Source of the DNA: Vibrio sp. DW001
Lineage (GTDB): Bacteria > Pseudomonadota > Gammaproteobacteria > Enterobacterales > Vibrionaceae
DNA: 64,000 bases
Direction: 5' to 3'
Assembly (NCBI RefSeq): GCF_029016285.1
Contig: NZ_CP091975.1
Coordinates: 3,472,001 to 3,536,000, forward strand
The notes beneath the pieces were generated by a model. That model saw only the letters and a list, made by a program, of their open reading frames with translations. It was not told the DNA's origin and did no database searches. The position numbers and the translations under genes were made by a program. Positions 63,779 to 64,000 of this stretch are shown here, piece by piece (positions within the stretch are counted from its first letter, which is position 1; every line of letters begins with the position of its first letter).

Positions 63779-64000
63779 ATGGCAAATAGAGATTACGTAA
63801 AACGGGGCCAAGGCACTCGTAAAAGCACGAGAAGCAAAAAGACTCCTACAAGAAAACCGTGGAAAGCGGGTTTACTTGCCGTCCTTTTATTAGGAGGGTT
63901 TGGTTATGGCCTATATATATTGAGTAATGACCCTGAGCCCCCTATTCCACCTGAAGTGAAGCAAACATCCAAACCTAAGACGACAACCAAAAAGAAAACC
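63779..64000 (+). CDS. ftsN: cell division protein FtsN, N-terminal 74 residues
   Basis: Frame runs off the right edge. MANRDYVKRGQGTRKSTRSK is the conserved cytoplasmic opening, then one membrane segment (about 32-48, GLLAVLLLGGFGYGLYIL) and a Pro/Lys/Thr-rich periplasmic stretch begins. FtsN triggers septal peptidoglycan synthesis; the SPOR domain would lie beyond the window. Position after cytR supports the call. Ribosome binding site is weak. Confidence 0.93.
   Translation, partial: MANRDYVKRGQGTRKSTRSKKTPTRKPWKAGLLAVLLLGGFGYGLYILSNDPEPPIPPEVKQTSKPKTTTKKKT

Overview
The window reads as a Vibrio chromosome (large-chromosome type housekeeping DNA, about 43-45 percent GC by eye). Four things point there: the order argE / argCBGH / ppc / aphA, the sodium-motor gene motX beside purA, the argH-argA fusion, and the metF / metLB / metJ / maeB / rpmE / priA / cytR / ftsN run. 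I cannot name the species. Nearly all reading frames are intact and most genes are recognisable core genes. No rRNA, tRNA, insertion sequence, prophage or CRISPR array was seen.

Layout. (1) 1-13.9 kb: start of pgi, yjbQ, a dnaB-alr-outer-membrane-barrel operon, a DUF481 barrel, the rpsF-rpsR-rplI ribosomal operon (priB missing from its usual place), rnr-rlmB, motX, purA and a ChaN-like lipoprotein. (2) 14-24.7 kb: the str region, tuf-fusA-rpsG-rpsL, then tusBCD, yheO, fkpA, a WD40 lipoprotein with slyX, an isoaspartyl peptidase and slyD. (3) 24.8-36.6 kb: yheV-kefB-kefG, yheS with a small partner, an interposed block (amidotransferase, lipoprotein, LysE exporter, MocR regulator), then yheT, yheU, prkB and crp. 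(4) 36.7-42.2 kb: a GNAT enzyme, a striking array of nearly five 170-bp tandem repeats each carrying a transcription terminator, groESL with a sigma-32-like promoter, a DUF3624 protein and a lipoprotein alkaline phosphatase. (5) 42.5-52.8 kb: argH(A)-argG-argB-argC facing argE, then ppc and aphA. (6) 52.9-64 kb: the methionine regulon (metF, metBL, metJ with tandem MetJ operators), a malic enzyme, rpmE, priA, cytR and the start of ftsN.

Functionally the window covers replication (dnaB, priA), translation (S6, S18, L9, L31, S7, S12, EF-G, EF-Tu, RlmB, TusBCD), RNA decay (rnr) and protein folding (groESL, fkpA, slyD). It also covers arginine and methionine synthesis, anaplerosis (ppc, malic enzyme) and global regulators (crp, aphA, cytR, metJ). 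No complete unknown multi-gene system was found. The most unusual observations are the terminator-bearing tandem repeat behind groEL, the absence of priB with a long palindrome in its place, a ten-G tract inside kefB, and several perfect long inverted or direct repeats in intergenic DNA.
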